In this document: positions 31,712 through 40,603 of the stretch, piece after piece | How positions within the stretch are numbered: the stretch's first letter is position 1 | How the letters are laid out: every line of letters starts with the position of its first letter | DNA from: Plantibacter flavus | Lineage (GTDB): Bacteria; Actinomycetota; Actinomycetes; Actinomycetales; Microbacteriaceae | Reading direction: 5' to 3' | Assembly: GCF_900177615.1 (NCBI RefSeq) | Contig: NZ_FXAP01000005.1 | Location: forward strand, 186,001 to 250,000 | Length of the DNA stretch: 64,000 nucleotides | Position numbers and translations under genes: made by a program | The notes under the pieces: model-generated | What the model saw: only the letters and a program-made list of their open reading frames with translations | Database searches by the model: none | What the model was told of the DNA's origin: nothing

Positions 31712-33528
31712 TGCACCAGGTGGTGGGTGCCGGCGCCCTCGTCGGCGATGGTCTCCCGCCAGACGGCGATGTCGAGGAGTGCCGGGTCGAGCGGCTGGAT
31801 CCGCGTGTGCGAGACCTTCGGGTGCTTCGAGCGGTCGGCGATCTCGTCCGTGTCGATGAGGACCTCGTGCAGCTTCTCGCCGTGCCGGAGACCGGTGTAC
31901 ACGATCTCGACGTCCTTGCCGGACGCGGCGATCATGCGCTTGGCGACGTCGAGGATGCGGACCGGACGGCCCATGTCGAGGATGAGGACCTCGCCCGGGT
32001 CGCCGATCGCGCCGGCCTGGATGACGAGCTTCGACGCTTCGGGGATCGTCATGAAGAAGCGGGTGACGTCGGGGTGCGTGACCGTGACCGGGCCACCGGC
32101 CTCGATCTGGGCGGTGAACGCCGGGATGGCGGAGCCGCGGCTGCCGATGACGTTGCCGAACCGGACCGAGAGGTATCGTGCGTCGGTCTCCTGGGCGCTC
32201 ATCCACGCGGTGAGCTTCTCGGCGATGCGCTTGCTGTACCCGAGGACGGTCGTCGGGTTCGCGGCCTTGTCGGTCGAGATGTTGACGAAGGTGCCGACGC
32301 CCACGGCCCGCGCCGCGTTCAGGACGTTCAGGGTGCCGAGGACGTTGTTCTTCCAGGCCTCGTCGGGGTACTGCTCCAGCATCGGAGCGTGCTTCAGTGC
32401 CGCCGCATGGAACACGACGTCGGGACGGCGGTCCTCGAAGATCTCCATGAGTGACGGGAGGTCGCGGATGTCGGCGAGCACGACCTCCTTGGTGTCGAGC
32501 AGGCCGTGTCCCGAGATCGAGAGCTGTGTGGTGTGGAGCCCCGTCTCGTCGCGGTCGAGCAGGACGAGCTCCGCCGGGCCGAACTGGTTGACCTGCCGGG
32601 CGATCTCGGAGCCGATGGATCCGCCTGCACCGGTGACGAGCACGCGCTTGCCGGTGAGGTACCCCGCGATGCTCTCGACCTGCAGGTCGACGGTGTTGCG
32701 GCCGATGAAGTCTTCGACGTTGAGGTCGCGCAGGCTCGGTGCGCTCTCGCCCGTCCCGGGAGCCAGCATCGTGTCGATGGGCGGCACGACGAGCACTCGG
32801 AGCTTCGCCTCGTCGGCTCGCTCACTGACCTGGCGGATGAAGTCGTTGTCGACGTCCGCGATGCTGATGATGAGCGCCTGCGCCCCGGTGCGCTTGACGG
32901 CCGCCACCAGGTCGGCTCCCGTGCCGACCACCGCGACGGAGGCGATGCGGAAGTTGCGCTTCGAGGGGTCGTCGTCGATGACGCCCACGGGGAGGTAGGG
33001 CGACTGCGGGTCGCGCATGAGTCGAGGGATGATCGACATCCCCAGCGCACCGGCTCCGTAGACGAGGACACGCTGCGCCTCGATGGGCCGGCTGCGGCTG
33101 TCGACGAAGAGTCGCTTGACGTAGCGCGTGATGCCCATGAAGACGATCGCGAACGGGAACGCGATCACCGTGGTGGACCGTGGAACCCCCCACGCGACGC
33201 CGAACACCGCGTTGACCGCGATGAGGATCGCGGTGACGATGAGCGCGACGACGATGAGCTGTTTCGCCTCGTAGAAGCTGCCGAAGCTGTGCAGGCCGTG
33301 GTAGTAGCTCCACAGGTAGGCCACGACGAGCTGGGCGACCACGGCGATGACGCACAGGAGGACCGTCCCGACGAGAGCCACGCGCTCGTACTCGAGCTCG
33401 AAGCGGACGAGCTGGGCGACCACGATCGCGAGCACCCAGCACAGTGCGTCGAGGGCGGTCTTCGCGGCGAAACGAGGACCGGGCGCCTGCGTCCATCTAC
33501 GGGGGGCGTCGGGGAGCGTGGAGGTCAT
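31708..33528 (-). CDS. Membrane UDP-HexNAc 4,6-dehydratase (CapD/WbpM/PglF type)
   Basis: 606 residues. Four membrane helices (about 24-130) precede a first Rossmann-like domain (about 145-290, GAGALGM) and a catalytic SDR domain (about 295-570) with NAD motif GAGGSIGS, NISTDKAANPT and the active-site segment VLGYSKR. As in WbpM-like enzymes the usual SDR tyrosine position before GxSK is not Tyr (Leu here, Met in WbpM). It would make UDP-4-keto-6-deoxy-GlcNAc at the membrane. It is followed by the WbpL-like gene with overlap and preceded by the SDR gene at a 12-bp gap. Confidence 0.9.
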   Translation of the reverse strand: MTSTLPDAPRRWTQAPGPRFAAKTALDALCWVLAIVVAQLVRFELEYERVALVGTVLLCVIAVVAQLVVAYLWSYYHGLHSFGSFYEAKQLIVVALIVTAILIAVNAVFGVAWGVPRSTTVIAFPFAIVFMGITRYVKRLFVDSRSRPIEAQRVLVYGAGALGMSIIPRLMRDPQSPYLPVGVIDDDPSKRNFRIASVAVVGTGADLVAAVKRTGAQALIISIADVDNDFIRQVSERADEAKLRVLVVPPIDTMLAPGTGESAPSLRDLNVEDFIGRNTVDLQVESIAGYLTGKRVLVTGAGGSIGSEIARQVNQFGPAELVLLDRDETGLHTTQLSISGHGLLDTKEVVLADIRDLPSLMEIFEDRRPDVVFHAAALKHAPMLEQYPDEAWKNNVLGTLNVLNAARAVGVGTFVNISTDKAANPTTVLGYSKRIAEKLTAWMSAQETDARYLSVRFGNVIGSRGSAIPAFTAQIEAGGPVTVTHPDVTRFFMTIPEASKLVIQAGAIGDPGEVLILDMGRPVRILDVAKRMIAASGKDVEIVYTGLRHGEKLHEVLIDTDEIADRSKHPKVSHTRIQPLDPALLDIAVWRETIADEGAGTHHLVQ

Positions 33529-33540
33529 AACGTGTCGATC

Positions 33541-34512
33541 CTACCGATCGCCGGCTTCGCGTTGGCTGCGCACGGACTGCGCGTCGGGGCCGGACGCACC
33601 CCGCTCCGCGGCGAGGGCTGCGATCGAGGACCGGAGACCGTCGTCCGTCGCCGTCGGCATACGCTCGTGCCCGAGCGCGCCGAGCAGTCGGGCACCGGAG
33701 ACGCGGTAGTCCTCGGTGAGCTTCGCGAGACGCCCGGAGTTGAGCGGCACGGCGGGGACGCGATCGCCGAGGGCTGCCGCCAGCCGGACGAGTGCCGGCG
33801 GCAGGGCCAGGCGACGGACCCGGCGACCGGTGACCTCGGCGATGAGGCTGACGAGGTGCCCCGTCGACACGGGCTCGTCGTCGGCGACGAGGTAGACACC
33901 CGTCGTGACGGCGGGCGTGTCGATGATGCTCGTGATCGCCCACGTGAGGTTCTGGATCGACACGAAGCTGCGCTCGTTGCGGAAGGCGTCGAGCGGGTAC
34001 GGGATGCCGCGGGACAGCAGACCGAACAGGAGACGCAGGTTGCCCTTGTCCCCCGGCCCGTGCACCATCGTCGGGCGAAGGACGATCGTCCGTCGACCGG
34101 CAGGGGGTTCGACGGCGAGCAGGAGCCGCTCGGCCGCGAGCTTCGACTTCCCGTACGGGGTCACCGGGCGGGGCTCGGCGGACTCGTCGAGCACTCCGTC
34201 GACCGTCGCCTCGTTCACCGCGGCGACGCTGCTCAGCTGGATGAAGGTGGTGGCGTCCGACGCCAGGAAGGCGACGTACGCGCGTTCGGCGAGGTCGGTG
34301 TTGATCCGGCGGTACACCTCGGGAGAGGCGGTACCGTCGAGGTCGTGCGCCTTCCCGGCGAGGTTCACCACGACGTCGACGTCCGCCGGGAAGGCCTCCC
34401 CCGTCCACCCGCGCAACGAGAACGGCACGACCTCGTGGCCGGCCGCCTCGAGGACGGGGACGAGGTTCGTCCCGATGAAGCCGGTCGCACCGGTCACGAG
34501 CACCCGGCTCAT
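33541..34512 (-). CDS. NAD-dependent epimerase/dehydratase (SDR), probable 4-keto sugar reductase
   Basis: 323 residues. Extended SDR with the NAD motif GATGFIGTN, NLAGKAHD, LSSVAAVNE and the catalytic YGKSK. The AGKAHD segment is characteristic of reductases of the WbpV/WbpK group, which reduce UDP-4-keto-6-deoxy-HexNAc to QuiNAc or FucNAc. ATG 34512 overlaps the stop of the upstream glycosyltransferase (ATGA); earlier ATGs in frame would lengthen the overlap. Lies between the GT2 and the 4,6-dehydratase, which supports the pathway assignment. Confidence 0.82.
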   Translation of the reverse strand: MSRVLVTGATGFIGTNLVPVLEAAGHEVVPFSLRGWTGEAFPADVDVVVNLAGKAHDLDGTASPEVYRRINTDLAERAYVAFLASDATTFIQLSSVAAVNEATVDGVLDESAEPRPVTPYGKSKLAAERLLLAVEPPAGRRTIVLRPTMVHGPGDKGNLRLLFGLLSRGIPYPLDAFRNERSFVSIQNLTWAITSIIDTPAVTTGVYLVADDEPVSTGHLVSLIAEVTGRRVRRLALPPALVRLAAALGDRVPAVPLNSGRLAKLTEDYRVSGARLLGALGHERMPTATDDGLRSSIAALAAERGASGPDAQSVRSQREAGDR

Positions 34513-35306
34513 CGTCCGAACCATCCCCATGTACGGAAGTACACGAAGGCCCCCTGGATCGAGTACCACATCAGCTTCCGGTTGTGATGCGAGCCCTTCG
34601 CGAAGTGGTGGTGGATCGTCGCCCCCGGGTAGTACGCGGTCCGGGACACCTGGAGGAAGCGTCGGGTGAGGTCGGCGTCCTCGATGTACATGAAGATCCG
34701 CTCGTCGAAGAAGCCGACACGGTGCAGGGTCGAGGTCCGCAGGAACATGAAGCAGCCCGAGAGGTAGGGCACGTCGAACATCGTCTTGCTGTAGTCGTGC
34801 GCCGGGTTCTCGTCGATGTCGCGGTACTCGTAGCGGGCCATGCGCTTCGCGACGAGCGGCTTCAGCGGACCGGGCAGGAATCGGCGGGCGAAGAGGTCGA
34901 AGACGGAGGGGTTCCGCTTCACCAGGTACTGGAGGGAGCCGTCGGGGTACAGCACCTTCGGCATGACGTGCCCGACCTCGGGGTGCTCGAGCATGAACTC
35001 GTGGAGCTCCTCGACCGCCTCCGGCTCGAAGTACACGTCCGGGTTGACCACCATGTGGAACTTCGAGCGACCGAGGATCTTCGCGATCGCGAGGTTGTGG
35101 GCGGCGCCGAAGCCGGGGTTCGAGGGGTTGTGCAGGTATTCGACCCGCGGGTCGTCCGCGAGGTCGCGGAGCTCGTCCGTCGGCGAGTTGTCGACGAGGT
35201 AGAGCGTCTCGACGAGCGGGCTGCCGAGGGTCGAGTCGATGGCCGCACGCAGCTTGTCGCGATCGTTCCGGTACATGACGATGCAGGCGGTCACAGGACG
35301 GTCCAC
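34509..35306 (-). CDS. Family 2 glycosyltransferase (rhamnosyltransferase-like)
   Basis: 265 residues, soluble GT2 without clear membrane helices. The motifs are VDNSPTDEL, NPGFGAAHN, VVNPDVYFEP (NPD metal site), LSGCFMFLR and YIEDADLTRRF, the arrangement seen in dTDP-rhamnosyl and related transferases of capsule and wall glycan clusters. It would add a sugar to the lipid-linked glycan begun by the WbpL-like enzyme. First gene of the four-gene module on this strand; a 125-bp region separates it from the divergent HAD gene. Confidence 0.85.
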   Translation of the reverse strand: MDRPVTACIVMYRNDRDKLRAAIDSTLGSPLVETLYLVDNSPTDELRDLADDPRVEYLHNPSNPGFGAAHNLAIAKILGRSKFHMVVNPDVYFEPEAVEELHEFMLEHPEVGHVMPKVLYPDGSLQYLVKRNPSVFDLFARRFLPGPLKPLVAKRMARYEYRDIDENPAHDYSKTMFDVPYLSGCFMFLRTSTLHRVGFFDERIFMYIEDADLTRRFLQVSRTAYYPGATIHHHFAKGSHHNRKLMWYSIQGAFVYFRTWGWFGR

Positions 35307-35419
35307 GGTTCACCCTCTCCGGCGGCGGGGACGGCACCGCCGAGGCACGACGGACGTGGGCCCGACGCGCCTGGTCAGTCTACGTGCTGCCCGCGTCCGG
35401 TCCTGGGAGTCCGGGGCCG

Positions 35420-35425
35420 CATACT
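35420..35425 (+). promoter_or_regulatory. Possible -10 element of a leaderless HAD transcript
   Basis: CATACT lies six bases before the GTG at 35432, the distance from a -10 box to the transcript start. No spaced Shine-Dalgarno sequence is present, so translation probably begins at the first base of the mRNA. Confidence 0.4.
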
Positions 35426-35431
35426 GGAGTG

Positions 35432-36070
35432 GTGCCAGAGCGTGTGTTCTTCTTCGACTGCGACAAGACCCTGTACGACTACGACTTCCGGAAACGCCTC
35501 CCGGCGCTCTCGCGGTTGACGGGCGTGAGCCAGTACCGGCTCGCGAAGCAATGGTGGGTCGGCGGCCACGAGGCCGCGGCCAACATCGGCGAGTACCCGA
35601 CGAGCGATGACTATCTGGCGGTGTTCGCCGAGGTCACCGGGTACCCGCTGTCCCTCGAGGAGTGGCGCGAAGCCCGTGCGGCGGCGATGACCCCGGTTCC
35701 CGGCGTCCTGGCCACCCTCGCCCGTGCCTCGACCCTCGGCACGGTCTCCCTGCTGTCGAACAATCCGATCCCGTTCCGGGACTCCTTCACGCAGCTGGCT
35801 CCCGAGGCCGCAGCCCTCCTCGGCGAGAACGACCTCGTGTCCGCCGTCCTCGGAGCGGAGAAGCCCGAGCCCCGTGTCTACACCCGCGCGCTCAGCCGGT
35901 ACGGTGTCGCACCCGGCCGCACCATGCTCATCGACGACTCCGCGGCGAACTGCGCGGGCGCCGAGGCCGTGGGGATGCACGCGTTCCAGCTGACCAAGGA
36001 CGCCTCAGGCGCCTTCGACGTCGCCGGACTCGACGCCGCGGTCGACGCCTTCGTGGCGGCCACGCCCTGA
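35432..36070 (+). CDS. HAD-superfamily hydrolase (phosphatase-like)
   Basis: 212 residues. HAD motif I is FFFDCDKTL (nucleophile Asp in DCDKT), motif II SLLSNNP, motif III the Lys in GAEKPEPRVY, and motif IV MLIDDSAANC. The cap is a small helical insert at about 20-75, as in subfamily IA (phosphoglycolate phosphatase and haloacid dehalogenase type). The start is one of two adjacent GTG codons (35429 and 35432); the second suits a leaderless message. Substrate unknown. It is alone on its strand, between the glycan module and prmC. Confidence 0.82.
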   Translation: MPERVFFFDCDKTLYDYDFRKRLPALSRLTGVSQYRLAKQWWVGGHEAAANIGEYPTSDDYLAVFAEVTGYPLSLEEWREARAAAMTPVPGVLATLARASTLGTVSLLSNNPIPFRDSFTQLAPEAAALLGENDLVSAVLGAEKPEPRVYTRALSRYGVAPGRTMLIDDSAANCAGAEAVGMHAFQLTKDASGAFDVAGLDAAVDAFVAATP

Positions 36071-36120
36071 CTCGGCCCACCGGCCGATGCGTCCCACCGG
36101 CCACCGAACCGGACCACCGG

Positions 36121-36180
36121 TCCCTGAGCCGACCCATCGGTCCCTGAGCCGACCCATCGGTCCCTGAGCCGACCCATCGG
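36121..36180. repeat. Three perfect 20-bp tandem repeats
   Basis: The unit TCCCTGAGCCGACCCATCGG occurs three times without change (36121, 36141, 36161), and a degenerate lead-in copy precedes it at about 36100. The next nine bases (TCCCTGAGC) begin a fourth copy that merges into the left arm of the hairpin at 36178. Probably grown by slippage or unequal crossing from the hairpin element. Confidence 0.9.
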
Positions 36181-36246
36181 TCCCTGAGCTTGTCGAAGGG
36201 CGGCGGATCCACGGGCAGGGCCGCCCTTCGACAGGCTCAGGGACCG
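36178..36246. terminator. Long hairpin between HAD and prmC genes, likely bidirectional terminator/repeat element
   Basis: Two 27-base arms (36178-36204 and 36220-36246) pair with one mismatch around a 15-base loop. The arm core, CCCTGAGCxTGTCGAAGGGC, recurs between convergent genes in many actinobacterial genomes, from memory. It lies between two genes whose stops face each other, which fits termination from both sides. There is no T-tract. Confidence 0.75.
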
Positions 36247-36297
36247 GAAGAGGGGCCTACGGACCGGAGGAGCGCGGGCTCGCGACGGCGCGACGGG

Positions 36298-37206
36298 TCA
36301 GCGGATCGCGATGGTGGTGCGGTCGCGGGTGGTGAGGTCGCGGTGCGTCGCGGCCGCGTGCCAGCCGTCGGCCGTGAGCAGCTCTCGGATGGCCTGCCCC
36401 TGGAGTTCACCGTGCTCGATGATGAGCGTGCCGCCCCGGTGGAGCAGTCGTTGCGCGGTCACGGACACGTGACGCACCACGTCGAGACCGTCCGGTCCGC
36501 CGTACAGTGCGGCCGAGGGGTCGTGGAGACGCACCTCGGGATCGCGCGGGATCGCGTCGTCCGGGACGTACGGAGGGTTCGAGATCACGACGTCCACCGA
36601 GCCGTCGAGCTCGTGGAAGGCGTCGGCGAGGTGCTCGAAGACGACGGTGGCGTTGTCGGCACCGGACTCGGCGAAGTTCCGTCTCGCCCAGATGAACGCC
36701 TCGACCGAGTTCTCGGTCGCGTAGATCGCCGCGTTCGGCACCTCGGTCGCCATCGCCAGCGCGATCGCTCCACTGCCGGTGCCGAGGTCGACGCCGATGG
36801 GCCGAGGGATCGGAACGGCTCGGAGCGCGTCGATCGCGAACTGCACGACCGACTCGGTCTCGGGGCGCGGGACGAAGACGCCTGGTCCGACCGCGAGTTC
36901 CATCGAACGGAACGCGGCACGACCCGTGATGTGCTGGAGCGGTTCGCGCGCGGCCCGACGCTCGACCAGCTCGGCGAACACGGTGCGCTCTTCGGCGTCG
37001 AGCACACGACCGGTGATCGCCGCGGCCTGCACGGCACCACGACCGAGGCCGAGCACGTGTCCGAGGAGGAGCTCCGCGTCGACGTCGGGTGACGGCACGG
37101 CTGCGCGGGTGAGGACCTCGACGGCGTGTTGGCGCGCGAGTTCGACGGTCGCAGGGTGGCCGGCGGACGGGGTGTCTGCGGCGGCGGCGGAAGGGGTGCT
37201 GGGCAT
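36298..37206 (-). CDS. prmC: Peptide chain release factor N5-glutamine methyltransferase
   Basis: 302 residues. N-terminal helical substrate-binding domain (to about 105), a hinge, then a Rossmann methyltransferase domain with PRPETE, VDLGTGSGAIALA and the catalytic NPPYVP motif that holds the target Gln. It methylates the GGQ glutamine of RF1 and RF2. ATG 37206 gives a family-like length; upstream ATGs in frame cannot be excluded. It normally follows prfA directly; here three genes on the other strand (37370-40538) come between. Confidence 0.92.
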   Translation of the reverse strand: MPSTPSAAAADTPSAGHPATVELARQHAVEVLTRAAVPSPDVDAELLLGHVLGLGRGAVQAAAITGRVLDAEERTVFAELVERRAAREPLQHITGRAAFRSMELAVGPGVFVPRPETESVVQFAIDALRAVPIPRPIGVDLGTGSGAIALAMATEVPNAAIYATENSVEAFIWARRNFAESGADNATVVFEHLADAFHELDGSVDVVISNPPYVPDDAIPRDPEVRLHDPSAALYGGPDGLDVVRHVSVTAQRLLHRGGTLIIEHGELQGQAIRELLTADGWHAAATHRDLTTRDRTTIAIR

Positions 37207-37369
37207 GAGCGAGATCATCATCTGGGGCGGCCTGGTCGGATGGGCCGCACCGAGCCTACCCCACCGCCTCGGTGCGGCCGCGGGCCGGCAACCCTCGTCG
37301 TCACACGGGACACCGCCGATCGACCAGGTCGTAGGCTGAACCGAGCCCCGTTCGAGGAAGAGGAACACC

Positions 37370-38308
37370 GTGACCGGCACCGTCTACACCGACATCACCC
37401 AGGCCTACGGCCGCACCCCGCTCGTCCGCCTGAACCGCATCGCGGAGGGCGTCGGCGCGACCGTCTTGGCGAAACTGGAGTTCTACAACCCCGGATCGAG
37501 CGTCAAGGACCGCCTGGGCATCGCGCTCGTCGATGCGGCGGAGGCCTCGGGCCAGCTGCAGCCCGGAGGGACCATCGTCGAGTCGACGAGCGGGAACACC
37601 GGCATCGCGCTTGCCCTCGTGGGAGCCGCGCGGGGCTACCGGGTCATCCTCACGATGCCGGCCTCCATGAGCAAGGAACGCCGGACCCTCCTCCGCGCCT
37701 ACGGTGCCGAGCTCGTCCTCACCGATCCGACCAAGGGGATGGCGAACGCCGTCCAGGAGGCGCAGCGCATCGTCGCTGAGAACCCCGGCGCCGTCTGGGT
37801 CAGGCAGTTCGAGAACGAGGCGAACCCCGCCATCCACCGGCGGACGACCGCACCCGAGATCTGGGAGGACACCGCCGGCACGGTCGACGCGTTCGTCGCG
37901 GGCATCGGGACGGGCGGGACGATCACCGGCGTCGGCGGCTGGCTCCGCGAGCACAACCCGGATGTGCAGATCATCGCCGTGGAGCCCGCGGACTCCCCGC
38001 TGCTCAGCGAGGGTCGCGCCGGTGGACACAAGATCCAGGGCATCGGACCGAACTTCGTGCCCGACATCCTCGACACCTCCTTGTTCAGCGAGATCATCCC
38101 GGTCGAGACCGACACGGCCTACGCGACCGCACGACGCCTCGCGACCGACGACGGCATCATCGGCGGCATGTCCTCCGGCGCCGCGGTGTGGGCGGCCCTC
38201 GAGGTCGGACGCCGGCCGGAAATGGCCGGCAAGACCATCGTCGTCATCATCCCCGACGCGGGCGAGCGCTACCTGTCGACGACGATGTACGACGATCTGC
38301 GCGACTAG
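37370..38308 (+). CDS. cysK: Cysteine synthase (O-acetylserine sulfhydrylase)
   Basis: 312 residues. Fold type II PLP enzyme. The lysine is in NPGSSVKDR, the phosphate loop is GTGGTITG, the substrate loop TSGNTGIA, and GIGPNFVPDIL leads to the C-terminal PLP-nitrogen Ser (GMSSGAA). It makes cysteine from O-acetylserine and sulfide. GTG 37370 follows AGAGGAA. It is 9 bp upstream of cysE, so substrate and product enzymes are coexpressed and could form the cysteine synthase complex; the CysE C-terminus ends in Ile, which fits. Confidence 0.95.
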   Translation: MTGTVYTDITQAYGRTPLVRLNRIAEGVGATVLAKLEFYNPGSSVKDRLGIALVDAAEASGQLQPGGTIVESTSGNTGIALALVGAARGYRVILTMPASMSKERRTLLRAYGAELVLTDPTKGMANAVQEAQRIVAENPGAVWVRQFENEANPAIHRRTTAPEIWEDTAGTVDAFVAGIGTGGTITGVGGWLREHNPDVQIIAVEPADSPLLSEGRAGGHKIQGIGPNFVPDILDTSLFSEIIPVETDTAYATARRLATDDGIIGGMSSGAAVWAALEVGRRPEMAGKTIVVIIPDAGERYLSTTMYDDLRD

Positions 38309-38317
38309 GCTCGACGC

Positions 38318-38884
38318 ATGGGAATGCTGTCGCGGGTCCGCGAGGACGTCGGTGCCGCACGCGCACACGATCCGGCGGCCCGCGGCACCATCGAGATCGC
38401 GCTCAGCTACTCCGGTCTGCACGCCGTCTGGGCGTACCGGCTGCACCATCGCCTGTGGCGGCGCGGCTTCCGCACCCTCGCCCGGTTCGGCTCCCAGTTC
38501 ACCCGGTTCCTCACCGGGATCGAGATCCACCCCGGGGCCCGGATCGGCAGGCGGTTCTTCATCGACCACGGCATGGGCGTCGTCATCGGCGAGACGGCCG
38601 AGGTGGGCGACGACGTCATGATCTTCCACGGCGTGACCCTCGGCGGGAAGAGCCGCGGCGTCGGCAAGCGCCACCCGACCATCGGTGACGGCGTCGCCGT
38701 CGGTGCCGGGGCGAAGATCCTCGGGCCCATCCTGATCGGTGCGGGGACCATCGTCGGCGCGAACGCCGTCGTCACCAAGGCGTGCCCACCCCGCAGCCTG
38801 CTGCTCGGCGTCCCCGCGGTCGAGCGCCCGCGCGGGAGCGGCGCGCACGGTCTCGCGTTGCTCGATCCCGAGTACCACATCTGA
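38318..38884 (+). CDS. cysE: Serine O-acetyltransferase
   Basis: 188 residues, the short EpsC/CysE form. An N-terminal helical segment is followed by left-handed beta-helix repeats ([36 protein letters not shown] in part, [15 protein letters not shown]). The catalytic His/Asp are in IDHGMGVV. The C-terminal residue is Ile (EYHI), the residue that inserts into the CysK active site in the known complex. It acetylates serine with acetyl-CoA. Confidence 0.94.
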   Translation: MGMLSRVREDVGAARAHDPAARGTIEIALSYSGLHAVWAYRLHHRLWRRGFRTLARFGSQFTRFLTGIEIHPGARIGRRFFIDHGMGVVIGETAEVGDDVMIFHGVTLGGKSRGVGKRHPTIGDGVAVGAGAKILGPILIGAGTIVGANAVVTKACPPRSLLLGVPAVERPRGSGAHGLALLDPEYHI

Positions 38885-38981
38885 TCCGCGCGAGGCGAGG
38901 TGAGGCGACCCGTCGTCCACGCCTCCCCCGGACGACCATCTCCCGCATCCCACCCGCATCCCCGCTCCTCGAGAGGTCCCC

Positions 38982-40538
38982 ATGAGTCTCATCCGCCTGC
39001 ACGACGTCACCGTCCGGTTCGAGGAGCGCCCGGTGCTCCGCGACGTCTTCTTCCGGCTCGAGCCGGGCGACCGGGTCGGGCTCATCGGCCGGAACGGCTC
39101 CGGCAAGTCCACCCTCCTGAAGCTCGCGCTCGACCAGCTCCAGCCGGACTCGGGCGCCGTGACCATCGAGGACGGGACGCGGATCGGGTACTTCTCGCAG
39201 TTCTCGGAGCTCGACGGCAGCGCCACCATCACCGAGGTCCTCGAAGGACTCTTCGGTCACATCCACGCCATCGAGGCGGAACTCGCATCCATCGACGCCG
39301 CGATCGCCGCCGACCCGAACGACCTCGACGGGATGACGAAGCTCATCGAACGGCAGGCCGAGCTCTTCGAGGAGATGGAGCGCCAGGACGGCTGGGACTA
39401 CCAGCGCCACATCGACACCGCCCTCACCACGCTCGGCTTCGATGCCGCGCGCCGCGTGCTCCCCATCGACTCGCTCTCCGGTGGTTGGCGCAACCGCGCG
39501 GCGCTCGCGAAGATCCTCCTCGAGCGCCCGGACGTCCTGCTCCTCGACGAGCCGACGAACTTCCTCGACGTCGCGGGGGTCGAGTGGCTCGAATCCTGGT
39601 TCGGTTCGTTCCGCGGCGCGGCGATCGTCGTCTCGCACGACCGGACCTTCCTCGACGCCGTGGTCACGCGCATCGTCGAGGTCGAGAACTTCCACCTCCA
39701 CGAGTACCCCGGCAGCTTCGACGAGTACGTCGTCCAGAAGCAGTTCCGGCTCAAAAGCCTCGAGGCGCAGTTCGTCCACGAGTCCGAGCTGCTCGCTTTC
39801 GAGGCCGAGGGTATCTCGGACCGTCGCGAGGCGGCCAAGGCCGCCGGGAAGAAGGACCTCTCCTCGCAGCTGGCGAAGATCAAGAAGGCAAGACCGCCGC
39901 GTCCGGTCGACGACATCATCACCGACATCTATGGCGGCCTGCACATCAAGGACACGCTCTGCCGGATCCAGGGGCTCACGAAGGCCTACGGCGAGCACAC
40001 GCTGTTCGACGGACTCGACCTCGAGATCGGCCGCCGCGAGCGCATCGTCGTCCACGGACCGAACGGCGCGGGCAAGTCCACGTTCCTCCGGATCCTCGAG
40101 GGCGACGAACGCCCCGACGCCGGTCACGTCACCTGGACCGGCGGGGTCCGTTACGCGTCCTACAACCAGATGGTCGACGAGCTGGACCTCACCGACACGG
40201 TCGCGCACGCCGTCGGCGCCATGCCCGACAGCCTCGCCTTCGCGGCGACGAAGAAGTCGGTGAACCGCTTCCTCGGCATGTTCCAGTTCTCCGACGCCGA
40301 CCTCAAGCAGAAGATCGGCATGCTCTCGGGTGGGCAGCGCGCCCGCGTCGCCATGGCCCAGTGCCTGCTCTCCGGAGCGTCGGTGCTCCTCCTCGACGAG
40401 CCGACGAACCACCTGGACCTCGCGAGCACGCAGGTGATGGAGCGCGCACTCGTGCACTTCCCCGGCGCCATCGTCGTGGTCAGCCACGACCGGTTCTTCG
40501 CCGACAAGGTCGCGACGAAGCGACTGCGCATCGGCTGA
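38982..40538 (+). CDS. ABC-F family ATPase (translation factor type)
   Basis: 518 residues, two nucleotide-binding domains in one chain without membrane helices. Domain 1: GRNGSGKST, LSGGWRNRAALA, LLLDEPTNFLD and SHDRTFLD. Domain 2: GPNGAGKST, LSGGQRARVAMA, LLLDEPTNHLD and SHDRFFAD. The interdomain linker (about 255-315) is short to medium. ABC-F proteins bind the ribosomal E site; some relieve antibiotic stalling and others act like EttA or Uup. With neighbours cysK and cysE no resistance role is suggested. A strong terminator follows 8 bp after the stop. Confidence 0.9.
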   Translation: MSLIRLHDVTVRFEERPVLRDVFFRLEPGDRVGLIGRNGSGKSTLLKLALDQLQPDSGAVTIEDGTRIGYFSQFSELDGSATITEVLEGLFGHIHAIEAELASIDAAIAADPNDLDGMTKLIERQAELFEEMERQDGWDYQRHIDTALTTLGFDAARRVLPIDSLSGGWRNRAALAKILLERPDVLLLDEPTNFLDVAGVEWLESWFGSFRGAAIVVSHDRTFLDAVVTRIVEVENFHLHEYPGSFDEYVVQKQFRLKSLEAQFVHESELLAFEAEGISDRREAAKAAGKKDLSSQLAKIKKARPPRPVDDIITDIYGGLHIKDTLCRIQGLTKAYGEHTLFDGLDLEIGRRERIVVHGPNGAGKSTFLRILEGDERPDAGHVTWTGGVRYASYNQMVDELDLTDTVAHAVGAMPDSLAFAATKKSVNRFLGMFQFSDADLKQKIGMLSGGQRARVAMAQCLLSGASVLLLDEPTNHLDLASTQVMERALVHFPGAIVVVSHDRFFADKVATKRLRIG

Positions 40539-40546
40539 ACGACGAA

Positions 40547-40595
40547 AGCGCAGTCGTGGTCGTCATCCGAGAGGAATGACGACCACGACTGCGCT
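40547..40595. terminator. Perfect 20-bp stem, bidirectional terminator between ABC-F and prfA
   Basis: Arms 40547-40566 and 40576-40595 are perfectly complementary around a 9-base loop. It lies 8 bases after the ABC-F stop and 8 bases before the prfA stop on the other strand, so one hairpin serves both convergent messages. Confidence 0.88.
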
Positions 40596-40603
40596 CTCGA
40601 GTC

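Noticed and set aside
38772-40487. 571-codon minus-strand frame opposite the ABC-F gene
   Set aside because: Shadow of a gene with both Walker sets and signature motifs intact.
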